A stretch of DNA of 64,000 bases from Nocardia wallacei (GTDB lineage: Bacteria > Actinomycetota > Actinomycetes > Mycobacteriales > Mycobacteriaceae). This document shows, one piece after another, positions 1 through 57,494 of this stretch. Under the pieces are notes generated by a model. The model was given only the letters and a program-made list of their open reading frames with translations. It was not told the origin of the DNA and did no database searches. The translations under genes were made by a program, and so were the position numbers. Location of the stretch: assembly GCF_014466955.1 (NCBI RefSeq), contig NZ_AP023396.1, positions 7,006,001 through 7,070,000 of the forward strand. The letters are read 5' to 3'. How positions within the stretch are numbered: position 1 is the first letter of the stretch; the number at the start of each line of letters is the position of its first letter.

Positions 1-49594
<49,594 letters not shown>

Positions 49595-49954
49595 CCCTAA
49601 ACCTCACTTCCGGAACACCGTGCAGCGCTCCTCGATGGCACACCGACGCCGACGTTCACCTGTTCCAGCGTGACGTCCGGCGCTCGGGGCTCGATTCGAA
49701 TCTCAATCAGACAAAAATGTTCATTGGACGTATCCGTCGGCCGGCCCGATCTTGTTACATGGGCCTGACCACACCCACCGGACCCGTATCGTCCGCGCGC
49801 TGAACCTCACTGCTGACCACCGAACCAATCTACCGCCCACTCCGGCTGCCTGACCAAAAAGGGTCATAGCCGTTGGACATCATGGGAGTTGGGTAAGGGA
49901 AGCAATCTACCGCACCCGTCCCGCCCGCGCCGAATGCCCGGTTGAGGCGGGTTC
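49595..49954 (-). promoter_or_regulatory. Upstream region of the NRPS gene
   Basis: This 360-bp gap between cobM and the NRPS start has no gene I can support. An AT-richer island lies at about 49690-49760 and includes the 10-bp palindrome GATTCGAATC (49693-49702). AATCTACCGC occurs twice, near 49828 and 49905. The ribosome binding site GGAAGTGAGG sits just before the TTG start. The NRPS promoter is expected here, but I cannot fix a -10/-35 pair with confidence. Confidence 0.45.
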
Positions 49955-50740
49955 TCAGGGCTGGGAGACCGGTCCGGCGGCGGTCTCCGGCAGGTGCCGG
50001 CGGTCCCGCGCCGGGTCGTAGAGATGGGATTGGGCGCAGCGCTGCGGTTCGGCCAGCGCGCGGCCCACCAGGATGATCGCGGCCTGCCGCAGCCCGGCAG
50101 CCTCCACCTGGTCGGCGATATCGGCGAGGGTGCCGCGCAGCACCAGCTGATCGGGTCGGCTGGCGCGATAGACCACCGCGACCGGACAGTCCGTGCCGTA
50201 GTCGGCGGTCAACTCGGCGGCGAGCGGACGGATCCGCGTCACGGCCAGATGCAGGGCCAAGGTGGCCCCGGTGCGGGCGAAATTCTCCAGCGCCTCCGCG
50301 GCGGGCATGGCCGTCGACCGAGCCCGCGTACGGGTCAGCACCACCGACTGCACCAACTCCGGCACGGTCAACTCGGTCCCGAGCAACGCCGCCGCCGCGG
50401 CGTAAGCGGGCACACCCGGCGTGACATCCCACGGAATCCCCAGCGCATCCAGCCGCCGGGTCTGCTCGGCCAGCGCCGAATAGAGCGACGGATCACCCGA
50501 ACACAACCGCGCCACGTCCTTGTTCTCCGCGTGCGCTCGCACACAATGCCCCACGATCTGGTCGAGATCGAGCCCCTGTGTGTCGATCAACTCAGCCCCC
50601 GCCGCACAATGCCCCAACACCTCGGCATCCAGATAAGTCCCCGCATACAGGCACACCGCAGCCTCCCCCAACAACCGCACCGCCCGCACAGTCAGCAAAT
50701 CCGCCGCCCCCGGCCCCGCCCCGATGAAGTGCACGGTCAT
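49955..50740 (-). CDS. cobM: Precorrin-4 C(11)-methyltransferase
   Basis: This 261-residue enzyme transfers a methyl group from S-adenosylmethionine to C-11 of precorrin-4 in the aerobic cobalamin pathway, in the cytosol. It starts with VHFIGAGPGAADLLTVRA, the SAM-binding GxGPG loop of the tetrapyrrole methylase fold. It continues with RLCSGDPSLYSAL, a TPGVPAYAAAAA motif, a methylase core and the family's C-terminal SHLYDPARDRRH. The length fits the family. It lies 71 bp behind the PPOX-fold gene on the same strand and may share its transcript. No other cob gene is in the window. The anaerobic homologue CbiF is the main alternative, but the C-terminal motif favours CobM. The ATG at 50740 begins the conserved fold, so the start is secure. 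Confidence 0.93.
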   Translation of the reverse strand: MTVHFIGAGPGAADLLTVRAVRLLGEAAVCLYAGTYLDAEVLGHCAAGAELIDTQGLDLDQIVGHCVRAHAENKDVARLCSGDPSLYSALAEQTRRLDALGIPWDVTPGVPAYAAAAALLGTELTVPELVQSVVLTRTRARSTAMPAAEALENFARTGATLALHLAVTRIRPLAAELTADYGTDCPVAVVYRASRPDQLVLRGTLADIADQVEAAGLRQAAIILVGRALAEPQRCAQSHLYDPARDRRHLPETAAGPVSQP

Positions 50741-50811
50741 GCGCCGAGTCTAGATCGGGCGCCGCACCCGCCCACCTCTACCCTTCCAGCCAGGATTTCC
50801 GACGAGACCAC

Positions 50812-51237
50812 CTAGCCGGTCATGTCGAAGCCGCCCAGGATCTTGTTGGGGCGCAGGCGGACGACCAGTTCACCGGGCACGCCGTTGCGCTTGCCGAACT
50901 CCTCGGCCCGGTCGGCGCCCATGTACCGGGCGGCGATGGCGGTGGCGGTGCGGACCAGGTCGTCGGGATCTTCGGAGACCTCGGCGACTCCTTGCACCTG
51001 CAGGTAGCCGAACGGCGGCTCCTCCAGGTCGACGCACAGCGCCAGGCGCGGGTCACGCCGGATCGCCCGGCCCTTGGCGGTGTCCTTGCCGGTGTTGAAC
51101 ACGAGTTCGTCGCCTTCGAGGATGAACCAGACCGGGTTGATGACCGGCCGGCCGTCGGTGGCCACGAACGCGAGCTTGCCGGTGCGCGTGCCGTGCGACA
51201 GGAATTCACGCACTCGAGGATCGGTGAGAGAGGCCAT
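50812..51237 (-). CDS. PPOX-class F420/FMN-dependent oxidoreductase-like protein
   Basis: This 141-residue protein has the split beta-barrel flavin-binding fold of the pyridoxamine-phosphate-oxidase-like family. TGKLAFVATDGRPVINPVWFILEGDELVFNT is the usual first half, followed by KGRAIRRDPRLALCVDLEEPPFGYLQVQG, with basic residues placed to bind cofactor phosphate. The C-terminal half ends in VVRLRPNKILGGFDM. It resembles the small F420-dependent reductases of mycobacteria (the Rv1155 group); the substrate cannot be read from sequence. I chose ATG 51237, where homology begins, over a start 39 bp upstream that would add an Arg-rich leader. The stop lies 71 bp before cobM and the start 48 bp behind the response regulator. 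Confidence 0.82.
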   Translation of the reverse strand: MASLTDPRVREFLSHGTRTGKLAFVATDGRPVINPVWFILEGDELVFNTGKDTAKGRAIRRDPRLALCVDLEEPPFGYLQVQGVAEVSEDPDDLVRTATAIAARYMGADRAEEFGKRNGVPGELVVRLRPNKILGGFDMTG

Positions 51238-51285
51238 GCCGCCAGCGTACGACCGGCGCGCGGCGGATTCGCGCAACCGGCGCCC

Positions 51286-51903
51286 TCAGATCGCCCCGCG
51301 TTCCCGCGCCCGCGCCACGGCCGAGGTCCGCGACTTCACACCGAGCTTCGAATAGATGTGCACCAGATGGGATTTCACCGTCGTCTCGCTGAGGAACAGC
51401 CGCTTGCCGATCTCGCGATTGGAGTGGCCGTCGGCGACCAGCCGCAGTACCTCGATCTCCCGCGGACTCAGCGTGGTGTCCGGCGTGCGGACCCGGGTCA
51501 TGAGGCGGGAGGCCACCGACGGGGACAGCACGCTCTCCCCCGCGGCGGCCCCGCGCACGGCGGCCAGCAGTTCGGCGGGCGGGGTGTCCTTGAGGATGTA
51601 GCCGCAGGCACCGGCCTCGATGGCGCCGAGGATGTCGGCGTCGGTGTCGTAGTTGGTGACCACCAGAACGTTCGGCGGCGCGGGCGCGGCACGCAGCGCG
51701 CGGGTGGCGTCCACGCCCGAATTGCCGCGGCCGAAGCGCAGATCCATCAGCACGAGGTCGACTTCGGTTGTGGCACAGAAGGCCACGGCCTCCGCCGCGG
51801 TAGCGGCCTCGCCCACCACCGTGATGTCTTCGCCCGAGTCCAGCAGGGCGCGCAACCCGGCGCGGACGATCGCGTGATCGTCGGCGAGCAGCAGGCGGAT
51901 CAC
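51286..51903 (-). CDS. NarL/FixJ-family response regulator
   Basis: This 205-residue DNA-binding regulator is activated by phosphorylation from the kinase encoded just upstream. The receiver domain (1-120) has the acidic pair D8-D9, phosphoacceptor D54 in VLMDLR, T83 and K105. The LuxR-type helix-turn-helix (about 144-200) has LSPREIEVLRLVADGHSNREIGKRLFLSETTVKSHL. Its ATG overlaps the kinase stop by 4 bp (51900-51903), so the two are made together. The target promoters are unknown. The leucine operon in front and the NRPS behind are both candidates, but nothing in the sequence proves either. Confidence 0.95.
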   Translation of the reverse strand: MIRLLLADDHAIVRAGLRALLDSGEDITVVGEAATAAEAVAFCATTEVDLVLMDLRFGRGNSGVDATRALRAAPAPPNVLVVTNYDTDADILGAIEAGACGYILKDTPPAELLAAVRGAAAGESVLSPSVASRLMTRVRTPDTTLSPREIEVLRLVADGHSNREIGKRLFLSETTVKSHLVHIYSKLGVKSRTSAVARARERGAI

Positions 51904-53051
51904 GGGGAATCCGCCAGCGGGAACGAGACTGTGACGGCCGTGTGGCCGGGTTCGGACTCCACGTTCATACTCCCGCCCTGCTGTCGGACCCGGCTGCGCA
52001 TGGCATCCATGCCGAAGGTGCCGCGCGCGAAAACCGCTGGATCGATACCTTTTCCGTCATCGACCACGTCGAGATGCACGGCATCGTCGGCGTAGGTCAG
52101 CGTGATCCGCATCCGGCTCGCCGCCGCGTGCCGGATCACATTGGATACCGCGCCCTGCGCCACCCGTACCAGCGCCGCCTCGATCGGCATCGGCAACCGC
52201 TCGGGCACACCCTCCACCAGCAGCTGGGCGGCCAGGCCCGACGTGCCCGCGCGTTGCGCCATGCGCTCGAGCGCTTCGGTCAGCGACTGACCCTCCAGCG
52301 CGGCGGGAGTGAGTTCGGCGATGAGCTGCCTGGTCTCGGCGAGACTGTCCGCCGCGGTCTCGCGGGCCATCCGAATCTCTTGCAGGCCGGGATGTTCCGG
52401 GGCGGAACGCTCGGCGGCGTGCAGTAGCAGTTGAATACTGGACAGGCCCTGCGCCACGGTGTCGTGGATCTCCTGCGCCAGCCGCTGCCGTTCGGCGAGT
52501 TTGCCGGCGGTGCGTTCCTGTTCGGCCAGCGTGGCTCGGGCGGCGAGCAATTCGTCGATGAGCCGCTGCCGGTCGGCCGCCTCCCGGAACAGCGCCCGAT
52601 AACCCAGCCCGATCGCGACGGCGACCAGCGCGCCGAGCAGGGGCCCCACCACGCCGCCGATCGTCCAGCCCTTGTGCAGCGCGAAGCCGACCACGGCCGC
52701 CGCGGTGGCCGCCGCGACCGCCACCGCACCCCAAAACCGCGGCAGCAGATGCAGATACAGGAAGAACATCCCGAACACGAGATACACCGCGTCCGGCGCG
52801 ATGGCCACCAGCCCCAGCCACAGCACGGTGAGCAACCCCAGCCACGCCCGCGCCGCCACGGGCCTGCCCCGCAATGCCGCGCCGGCGAAATACACCACCA
52901 GGAACAGCACCGTCATGGCCACGACGGCCCACCGATGCCCCGCACCCGGCACCAGCGCCCGCCCGACCACCACCGCCGACAACGCCACCATCAGCGCGTG
53001 CAGCCCGAGTTGCAGCGCGGCGAAGACGGGAGTCAGCGGCGAGCGGTGCAC
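51900..53051 (-). CDS. Membrane sensor histidine kinase (HisKA_3 type)
   Basis: This 383-residue kinase senses an unknown signal at the membrane and phosphorylates the paired regulator. The first 155 residues hold about six hydrophobic segments with short loops and no clear external sensor domain. A coiled region follows (156-190), then the phosphorylated histidine H196 in LAQEIHDTVAQGLSS. The ATPase domain has its N box around VSNVIRHA (302-309), DDGKGID (331-337) and GTFGMDAMRSR. The start is GTG 53051, 10 bp after the stop of the acetoacetyl-CoA synthetase gene, with no strong ribosome binding site. The spacing suggests read-through from the leucine operon. Confidence 0.93.
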   Translation of the reverse strand: MHRSPLTPVFAALQLGLHALMVALSAVVVGRALVPGAGHRWAVVAMTVLFLVVYFAGAALRGRPVAARAWLGLLTVLWLGLVAIAPDAVYLVFGMFFLYLHLLPRFWGAVAVAAATAAAVVGFALHKGWTIGGVVGPLLGALVAVAIGLGYRALFREAADRQRLIDELLAARATLAEQERTAGKLAERQRLAQEIHDTVAQGLSSIQLLLHAAERSAPEHPGLQEIRMARETAADSLAETRQLIAELTPAALEGQSLTEALERMAQRAGTSGLAAQLLVEGVPERLPMPIEAALVRVAQGAVSNVIRHAAASRMRITLTYADDAVHLDVVDDGKGIDPAVFARGTFGMDAMRSRVRQQGGSMNVESEPGHTAVTVSFPLADSP

Positions 53052-53061
53052 ACCGGCCAGC

Positions 53062-55011
53062 TTATGCGCGGTTACCGTGCGAGGGCCGCACCGCGGCGTA
53101 CCAGTCCAGCAGCTCCGGATTGTCGACGGCGGTCCGTTCCACCACCCGCGCGGGATCCGCGCCCTGGAAGAGCCGCTTGACGGGCACCTCGAGCTTCTTG
53201 CCGGTGCGGGTGTGCGGGATGCCCGGCGCGACGATGATCTCGTCCGGCACGTGGCGGCGCGAGACCTCGGTGCGGATCACCTCGCCGATGCGCCGTTGCA
53301 GCTCGTCGGTCAGTTCGGCGCCGGCGGCGAGCACCACGAACAGCGGCATCCAGTAGCCGCCGTCCGGCTGTTCCGCACCGATCACCAGGGCCTCGGCGAT
53401 CTCCGGCAGCCGCTCCACGGCCTGGTAGATGTCGGCCGAACCCATCCGGATGCCGTGCCGGTTCAACGTCGAATCCGAGCGCCCGTGCACGACGATGCTG
53501 CCGCGTTCGGTGACGGTGATCCAGTCGCCGTGCCGCCACACGCCCGGGAACATCTCGAAATACGCACCGCGGTAACGAGATCCGTCCGGGTCCTGCCAGA
53601 ATTTCACCGGCATGGAGGGCATCGGCTCGGTGATGACCAGTTCACCGACCTCGCTGCGGATCGGGTGCCCGGCCGCGTCCCAGGCGTCCACGGCGGCCCC
53701 GAGGAACGGCGCCGACAGTTCTCCCGGCCACACCGGAACCGTCCGGACGCCGCCGATGAACGCCGACACCACGTCCGTCCCGCCGCTGATAGAGGCGATC
53801 TGCACCCGCTCACCGACGTTGTCGCGCAACCACAGTGACGACGACGGCGGCAGCGCGGCTCCCGTGATGCCCACGGTGCGCAGCGCCGACAGGTCGTGGT
53901 CCGCCTGCGGCGCCACATCGGCCTTGATGCAGGACAACACGTACCCCGGACTGCTGCCGAGCACGGTGGTGCGGGTGCGAGCGGCGATGTCCCACAGCGC
54001 ATCCGGAGCAGGATGGCCGGGGCTGCCGTCGTAACACACGATGGTGGCGCCCACGAGCAGCCCGGCGATCTGGAAGTTCCACATCATCCAGCTGGGGCTG
54101 GTATACCAGAAGAAGGTGTCGTCTCGGCCGATATCGGATTGCAGCGCAACGGCTTTGAGGTGTTCGAGCAGCACGCCGCCGTGCCCGTGCACGATGCCCT
54201 TGGGCAGCCCGGTGGTGCCCGAGGAGTAGAGAATCCACAGCGGATGGTCGAAATCGACCTGACCCGTGTCGATCTCGGTCGCCACCGGCTCGGTGACGAG
54301 CGCCCAATCCGACGAGTTCGGCACCTCGCGGCCCAGCCGCGACACCACCACGGTCTCCCGCACGGTCGGCAGTCCGGCGCGCAGCTCGGCGATCTCGTCG
54401 GTCTTGTCGAAGACCTTACCGCCGTAGTGGTATCCGTCGGCGGTCACCAGGACAACGGGCTCGAGCTGGCCGAGCCGGTCGAGCGCCGCCTTCGCGGAAT
54501 AGTCCTGCCCGCAGGCGCTCCAGACGGCGCCGAGCCCGGCAGTGCCCAGGAACGCGATCACGGCCTCGGGAATGTTCGGCAGGTAGCCGACGACCCGATC
54601 GCCGGGCTGCACGCCCCGCGCCCGCAGCACACCGGCGAAAGCCGCTGTGCGGCCGAGTAATTCGGCCCAGGAGACCTCGGTCAGCGAGCCGTCCTCACCG
54701 GCGTACACGATCGCGGGCCGATCCGCGCGCGCCTGCCGCACCACCTGGTCGACGTAGTTCAGCCGGGCGCCTGGGAACCACCGCGCCCCCGGCATCTCCG
54801 CATCGGCGAGCACCTGGTCCGGTGGCTCGCCCAGATCGAAGTACGCCCACAGCGCCGACCAGAATCCGGGCAGATCGTCCACCGACCACTGCCACAACGC
54901 GCGGTAGTCGGGGAACTCCCGGCCCGCTCGCGCTCCGGCGAACCGAGCGAAATCGGTCACCCGCGCGTTCGCGACGTCCTGCTCGGTCGGCACCCACTGC
55001 GGTTGCACCAC
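53062..55011 (-). CDS. Acetoacetyl-CoA synthetase
   Basis: This 649-residue member of the acyl-adenylate-forming family makes acetoacetyl-CoA from acetoacetate, ATP and CoA. The length and the N-terminal region (FPDYRALWQWSVDDLPGFWSAL) fit acetoacetate-CoA ligases. The ATP motif YSSGTTGLPKGIVHGHGG, the TSPSWMMWN region and the C-terminal NRHGIRMGSADIYQAVE with catalytic K in RTGKKLEVPVK are present. It would use the acetoacetate released by the CitE-type lyase encoded 12 bp upstream. In Mycobacterium tuberculosis, scoA/scoB sit in the equivalent cluster, so this looks like a functional replacement. The start is GTG 55011, preceded by AGGAGG with 8-base spacing that overlaps the TAG stop of the gene before it. 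Confidence 0.92.
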   Translation of the reverse strand: MVQPQWVPTEQDVANARVTDFARFAGARAGREFPDYRALWQWSVDDLPGFWSALWAYFDLGEPPDQVLADAEMPGARWFPGARLNYVDQVVRQARADRPAIVYAGEDGSLTEVSWAELLGRTAAFAGVLRARGVQPGDRVVGYLPNIPEAVIAFLGTAGLGAVWSACGQDYSAKAALDRLGQLEPVVLVTADGYHYGGKVFDKTDEIAELRAGLPTVRETVVVSRLGREVPNSSDWALVTEPVATEIDTGQVDFDHPLWILYSSGTTGLPKGIVHGHGGVLLEHLKAVALQSDIGRDDTFFWYTSPSWMMWNFQIAGLLVGATIVCYDGSPGHPAPDALWDIAARTRTTVLGSSPGYVLSCIKADVAPQADHDLSALRTVGITGAALPPSSSLWLRDNVGERVQIASISGGTDVVSAFIGGVRTVPVWPGELSAPFLGAAVDAWDAAGHPIRSEVGELVITEPMPSMPVKFWQDPDGSRYRGAYFEMFPGVWRHGDWITVTERGSIVVHGRSDSTLNRHGIRMGSADIYQAVERLPEIAEALVIGAEQPDGGYWMPLFVVLAAGAELTDELQRRIGEVIRTEVSRRHVPDEIIVAPGIPHTRTGKKLEVPVKRLFQGADPARVVERTAVDNPELLDWYAAVRPSHGNRA

Positions 55012-55023
55012 GATCCGATCCTC

Positions 55024-55836
55024 CTACGTGCGTCCGGCGCGAGCTACGATGCGCTCGGCGTGCACGACGACCGGACCGTCCACCATACGTCCCTCGAACG
55101 CGAAAACGCCGCGGTTGTTCGGCACCTCGGCGAGCAGCCGCCGGGCCCAGGCCAATTCGTCCGGCGACGGCGCGTACGCGGCGCGGATCACCGGGACCTG
55201 ACCGGGGTGGATGGCCACCTTGGCGTCGAAACCCACGGCCACCGCATCGTCGGCTTCCGCCCGCAGCCCGTCCGAGTCGCGAATGTCGAGATACACCGCG
55301 TCCAGGGCGAACTTGCCGTGCGCCTTCGCGGCGAGCAGCGTGCTGGAGCGCACGTGCCGCGCCACGTCCCGGTAGCTGTTGTCGGCGTGCCGGCTGGCGT
55401 TGCCGCCCAGCCCCGCCAGCAGGTCCTCGGCGCCCCACATCACGCCGATCACATTGTCGACGTGCATGACGTCACCGACCCGCAGCGCGCCCATCGGCGA
55501 CTCCACGAGCGCGATCACCTCGCATTCGGTCAGGCTCGCGACCTGTTCCACCGCTTCGCATTTGGGCAGCATGAGACGGCGGTAGCGGGTACCGGCCAGG
55601 GCCTGCAGATCGCGGGAGTGCTCGGCGGTGCCGTACGCGTTCACCCGCACCACCGTGCGCTCGGGATCCAGCGGGTTGTCGACGAGGGCCTGCCGGGCCG
55701 CCGCCTTGTCGGCCGGAGCCACCGCGTCTTCCAGGTCCACGATGACCACATCGGCTGCCGCCGCGGCCTTTTCGTAGCGTTCCGGACGATCGGCCGGGCA
55801 GAACAGCCACGCCGGTCCGGGCATCTCCCACGTCAT
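55024..55836 (-). CDS. citE: CitE-like beta-hydroxyacyl-CoA lyase (HpcH/HpaI family)
   Basis: This 270-residue Mg-dependent lyase would split a 3-hydroxyacyl-CoA, here most likely 3-hydroxy-3-methylglutaryl-CoA to acetyl-CoA and acetoacetate. Visible features are the opening LFCPADRPERYEKA, VDLEDAV (34-40), R64 in VRVNAYG, the metal ligands E112 (VESPMG) and D138 (GAEDL), and KVAIHPGQ near 228. The length and gene place match M. tuberculosis Rv2498c, shown to act in leucine catabolism and itaconate breakdown. The same double role can be inferred here. It stands alone without the other citrate lyase subunits, which argues against citrate lyase. The stop TAG runs into the AGGAGG of the next gene. 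Confidence 0.9.
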   Translation of the reverse strand: MTWEMPGPAWLFCPADRPERYEKAAAAADVVIVDLEDAVAPADKAAARQALVDNPLDPERTVVRVNAYGTAEHSRDLQALAGTRYRRLMLPKCEAVEQVASLTECEVIALVESPMGALRVGDVMHVDNVIGVMWGAEDLLAGLGGNASRHADNSYRDVARHVRSSTLLAAKAHGKFALDAVYLDIRDSDGLRAEADDAVAVGFDAKVAIHPGQVPVIRAAYAPSPDELAWARRLLAEVPNNRGVFAFEGRMVDGPVVVHAERIVARAGRT

Positions 55837-55854
55837 CTTGCTGCCTCCGCTCGC

Positions 55855-56337
55855 TCAGTCCGGTTTCTTGCGGACCAGGGTCTTCCGGATCGCCGTCGCC
55901 ACCACGTCACCGTGCTGATTGCGGCCGGTGTGCGCGAAGGTCACGATGCCCTCCCCCGGCCGGCTCTTCGATTCCCGTTTCTCGATGACCACGGTCTCCG
56001 CGTACAGGGTGTCGCCGTGGAACAGCGGCTTGGGGAAGGCGATGTCGGAGAAACCGAGATTCGCGACGATGGTGCCCTGGGTCAGTTGCGTGATCGACAA
56101 ACCGACCAGGGTGGACAGCGTGAACATGGAATTCACCAGCCGCTGATGGAAGGGCGGCTGCGCGTCGGCGAAAGCCGCGTCGAGATGCAGCGCCTGGGTA
56201 TTCATGGTCACCGCCGTGAACAGCACGTTGTCGGCCTCGGTGATGGTGCGGCCGGGCCGGTGTTCGTACAGCACGTCGGTGTCGAATTCCTCGAACCACA
56301 GCCCGCGCTGTACCACCCGGCGCAATTGCTCGCTCAC
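55855..56337 (-). CDS. MaoC-family enoyl-CoA hydratase
   Basis: This 160-residue hot-dog-fold hydratase adds water to an unsaturated acyl-CoA. From its place it probably acts on 3-methylglutaconyl-CoA, and perhaps on itaconyl-CoA. TEADNVLFTAVTMNTQALHLD carries the hydratase-type NxxxxHxD motif. FHQRLVNSMFTLSTLVGL and SDIAFPKPLFHGDTLYAETVV follow as in the MaoC family. It corresponds in place and size to M. tuberculosis Rv2499c. The start is GTG 56337, overlapping the TGA of the acyl-CoA dehydrogenase by 4 bp (GTGA), so the two are translationally coupled. Eighteen bp separate it from the lyase gene. Confidence 0.9.
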   Translation of the reverse strand: MSEQLRRVVQRGLWFEEFDTDVLYEHRPGRTITEADNVLFTAVTMNTQALHLDAAFADAQPPFHQRLVNSMFTLSTLVGLSITQLTQGTIVANLGFSDIAFPKPLFHGDTLYAETVVIEKRESKSRPGEGIVTFAHTGRNQHGDVVATAIRKTLVRKKPD

Positions 56338-57494
56338 AATCCCAGCTCCCGTCCGATCAGCATGAGCTGCACCTCGGTGGTGCCCTCGCCGATTTCCAGA
56401 ATCTTGCTGTCGCGGTAGTGCCGGGCCACAGCATATTCGTTCATGAAGCCGTAGCCGCCGAATACCTGCGTGGCGTCGCGGGCGTTGTCCATCGCGGCTT
56501 CGCTGGCGACGAGTTTCGCGATCGCGGCCTGCTTCTTGAACGGTTTGCCCGCCAGCATCAGCGCGGCCGCGTCGTAGTAGGCGGCGCGGGCGGCGTGGGC
56601 CCGCGCCTCCATGCGCGCGATCTTGAAGGCGATGGCCTGGTTGCGCCCGATCGCCTGCCCGAACGCGTCCCGCTCGTGCGCGTAGCGGACGCTCTCGTCC
56701 ACGCAGCCCTGTGCCGCGCCGACCGCGAGCGCCGCGATGGCGATGCGGCCCTCGTCGAGGATGCGCAGGAAGTTGGCATAGCCGCGGCCGCGCTCGCCGA
56801 GCAGATTCTCCTGCGGCACACGGACATCGGTGAAGCTGAGCGGATGGGTGTCCGAGGCGTTCCAGCCGACCTTGTTGTAGGCGGGTTCGGCGAGGAAGCC
56901 CGGCGTGCCGGTCGGCACCAGGATGGTGGAGATCTCCTTGCGCCCGCCCGCCTCCCCGGTCACGGCGGTCACGGTCACCAGGCGGGTGATGTCGGTGCCG
57001 GAGTTGGTGATGAACTGCTTGCTGCCGTTGATGATCCAGTCGCCACCGTCGAGCACGGCGGTGGTCCGAGTGCCGCCGGCGTCGCTGCCCGCGCCCGGCT
57101 CGGTGAGCCCGAAGGCGGCCAGCGCACGGCCGGAGGTCAACTGCGGCAACCATTCCCGCTTCTGCTTGTCGTCGCCGAAGCGGTAGATCGGCATGGCGCC
57201 CAGCGAGACACCGGCCTCCAGGGTGATCGCCACGCTCTGGTCGACCTTGCCGAGTTCCTCCAGCGCCAGGCACAGCGCGAAGTAGTCGCCACCCATGCCG
57301 CCGTACTCCTCCGGGAACGGCAGGCCGAACAGGCCCATCTCGGCCATCCCGGACACGACCTCGTACGGAAAGCTGTGCTCCGCATCGTGTTTCGCGGCGA
57401 CCGGGGCGACCACGCGCTGCGCGAACTCCCGGACGGTCAGGGCGAGGTCCCGGTATTCGTCGGGGAGGGTGCCGGTGGACAGGAAGTCGGTCAT
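56334..57494 (-). CDS. fadE19: Acyl-CoA dehydrogenase, isovaleryl-CoA type
   Basis: This 386-residue FAD enzyme oxidises a short branched acyl-CoA, probably isovaleryl-CoA to 3-methylcrotonyl-CoA, passing electrons to ETF. It has the full acyl-CoA dehydrogenase layout: [21 protein letters not shown], the FAD-side [13 protein letters not shown], the SKQFITNS loop, [12 protein letters not shown] and the C-terminal [15 protein letters not shown]. The last of these carries the Glu used as base in short-chain members. The identity as FadE19 rests on gene order next to accA and accD. 2-Methylbutyryl-CoA is another possible substrate. Its ATG overlaps the carboxylase alpha stop by 4 bp. Confidence 0.9.
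   Translation of the reverse strand: MTDFLSTGTLPDEYRDLALTVREFAQRVVAPVAAKHDAEHSFPYEVVSGMAEMGLFGLPFPEEYGGMGGDYFALCLALEELGKVDQSVAITLEAGVSLGAMPIYRFGDDKQKREWLPQLTSGRALAAFGLTEPGAGSDAGGTRTTAVLDGGDWIINGSKQFITNSGTDITRLVTVTAVTGEAGGRKEISTILVPTGTPGFLAEPAYNKVGWNASDTHPLSFTDVRVPQENLLGERGRGYANFLRILDEGRIAIAALAVGAAQGCVDESVRYAHERDAFGQAIGRNQAIAFKIARMEARAHAARAAYYDAAALMLAGKPFKKQAAIAKLVASEAAMDNARDATQVFGGYGFMNEYAVARHYRDSKILEIGEGTTEVQLMLIGRELGL

Noticed and set aside
50741..50811. Cobalamin riboswitch before cobM
   Set aside because: The gap is 71 bp and holds no B12-box-like sequence or room for the fold.
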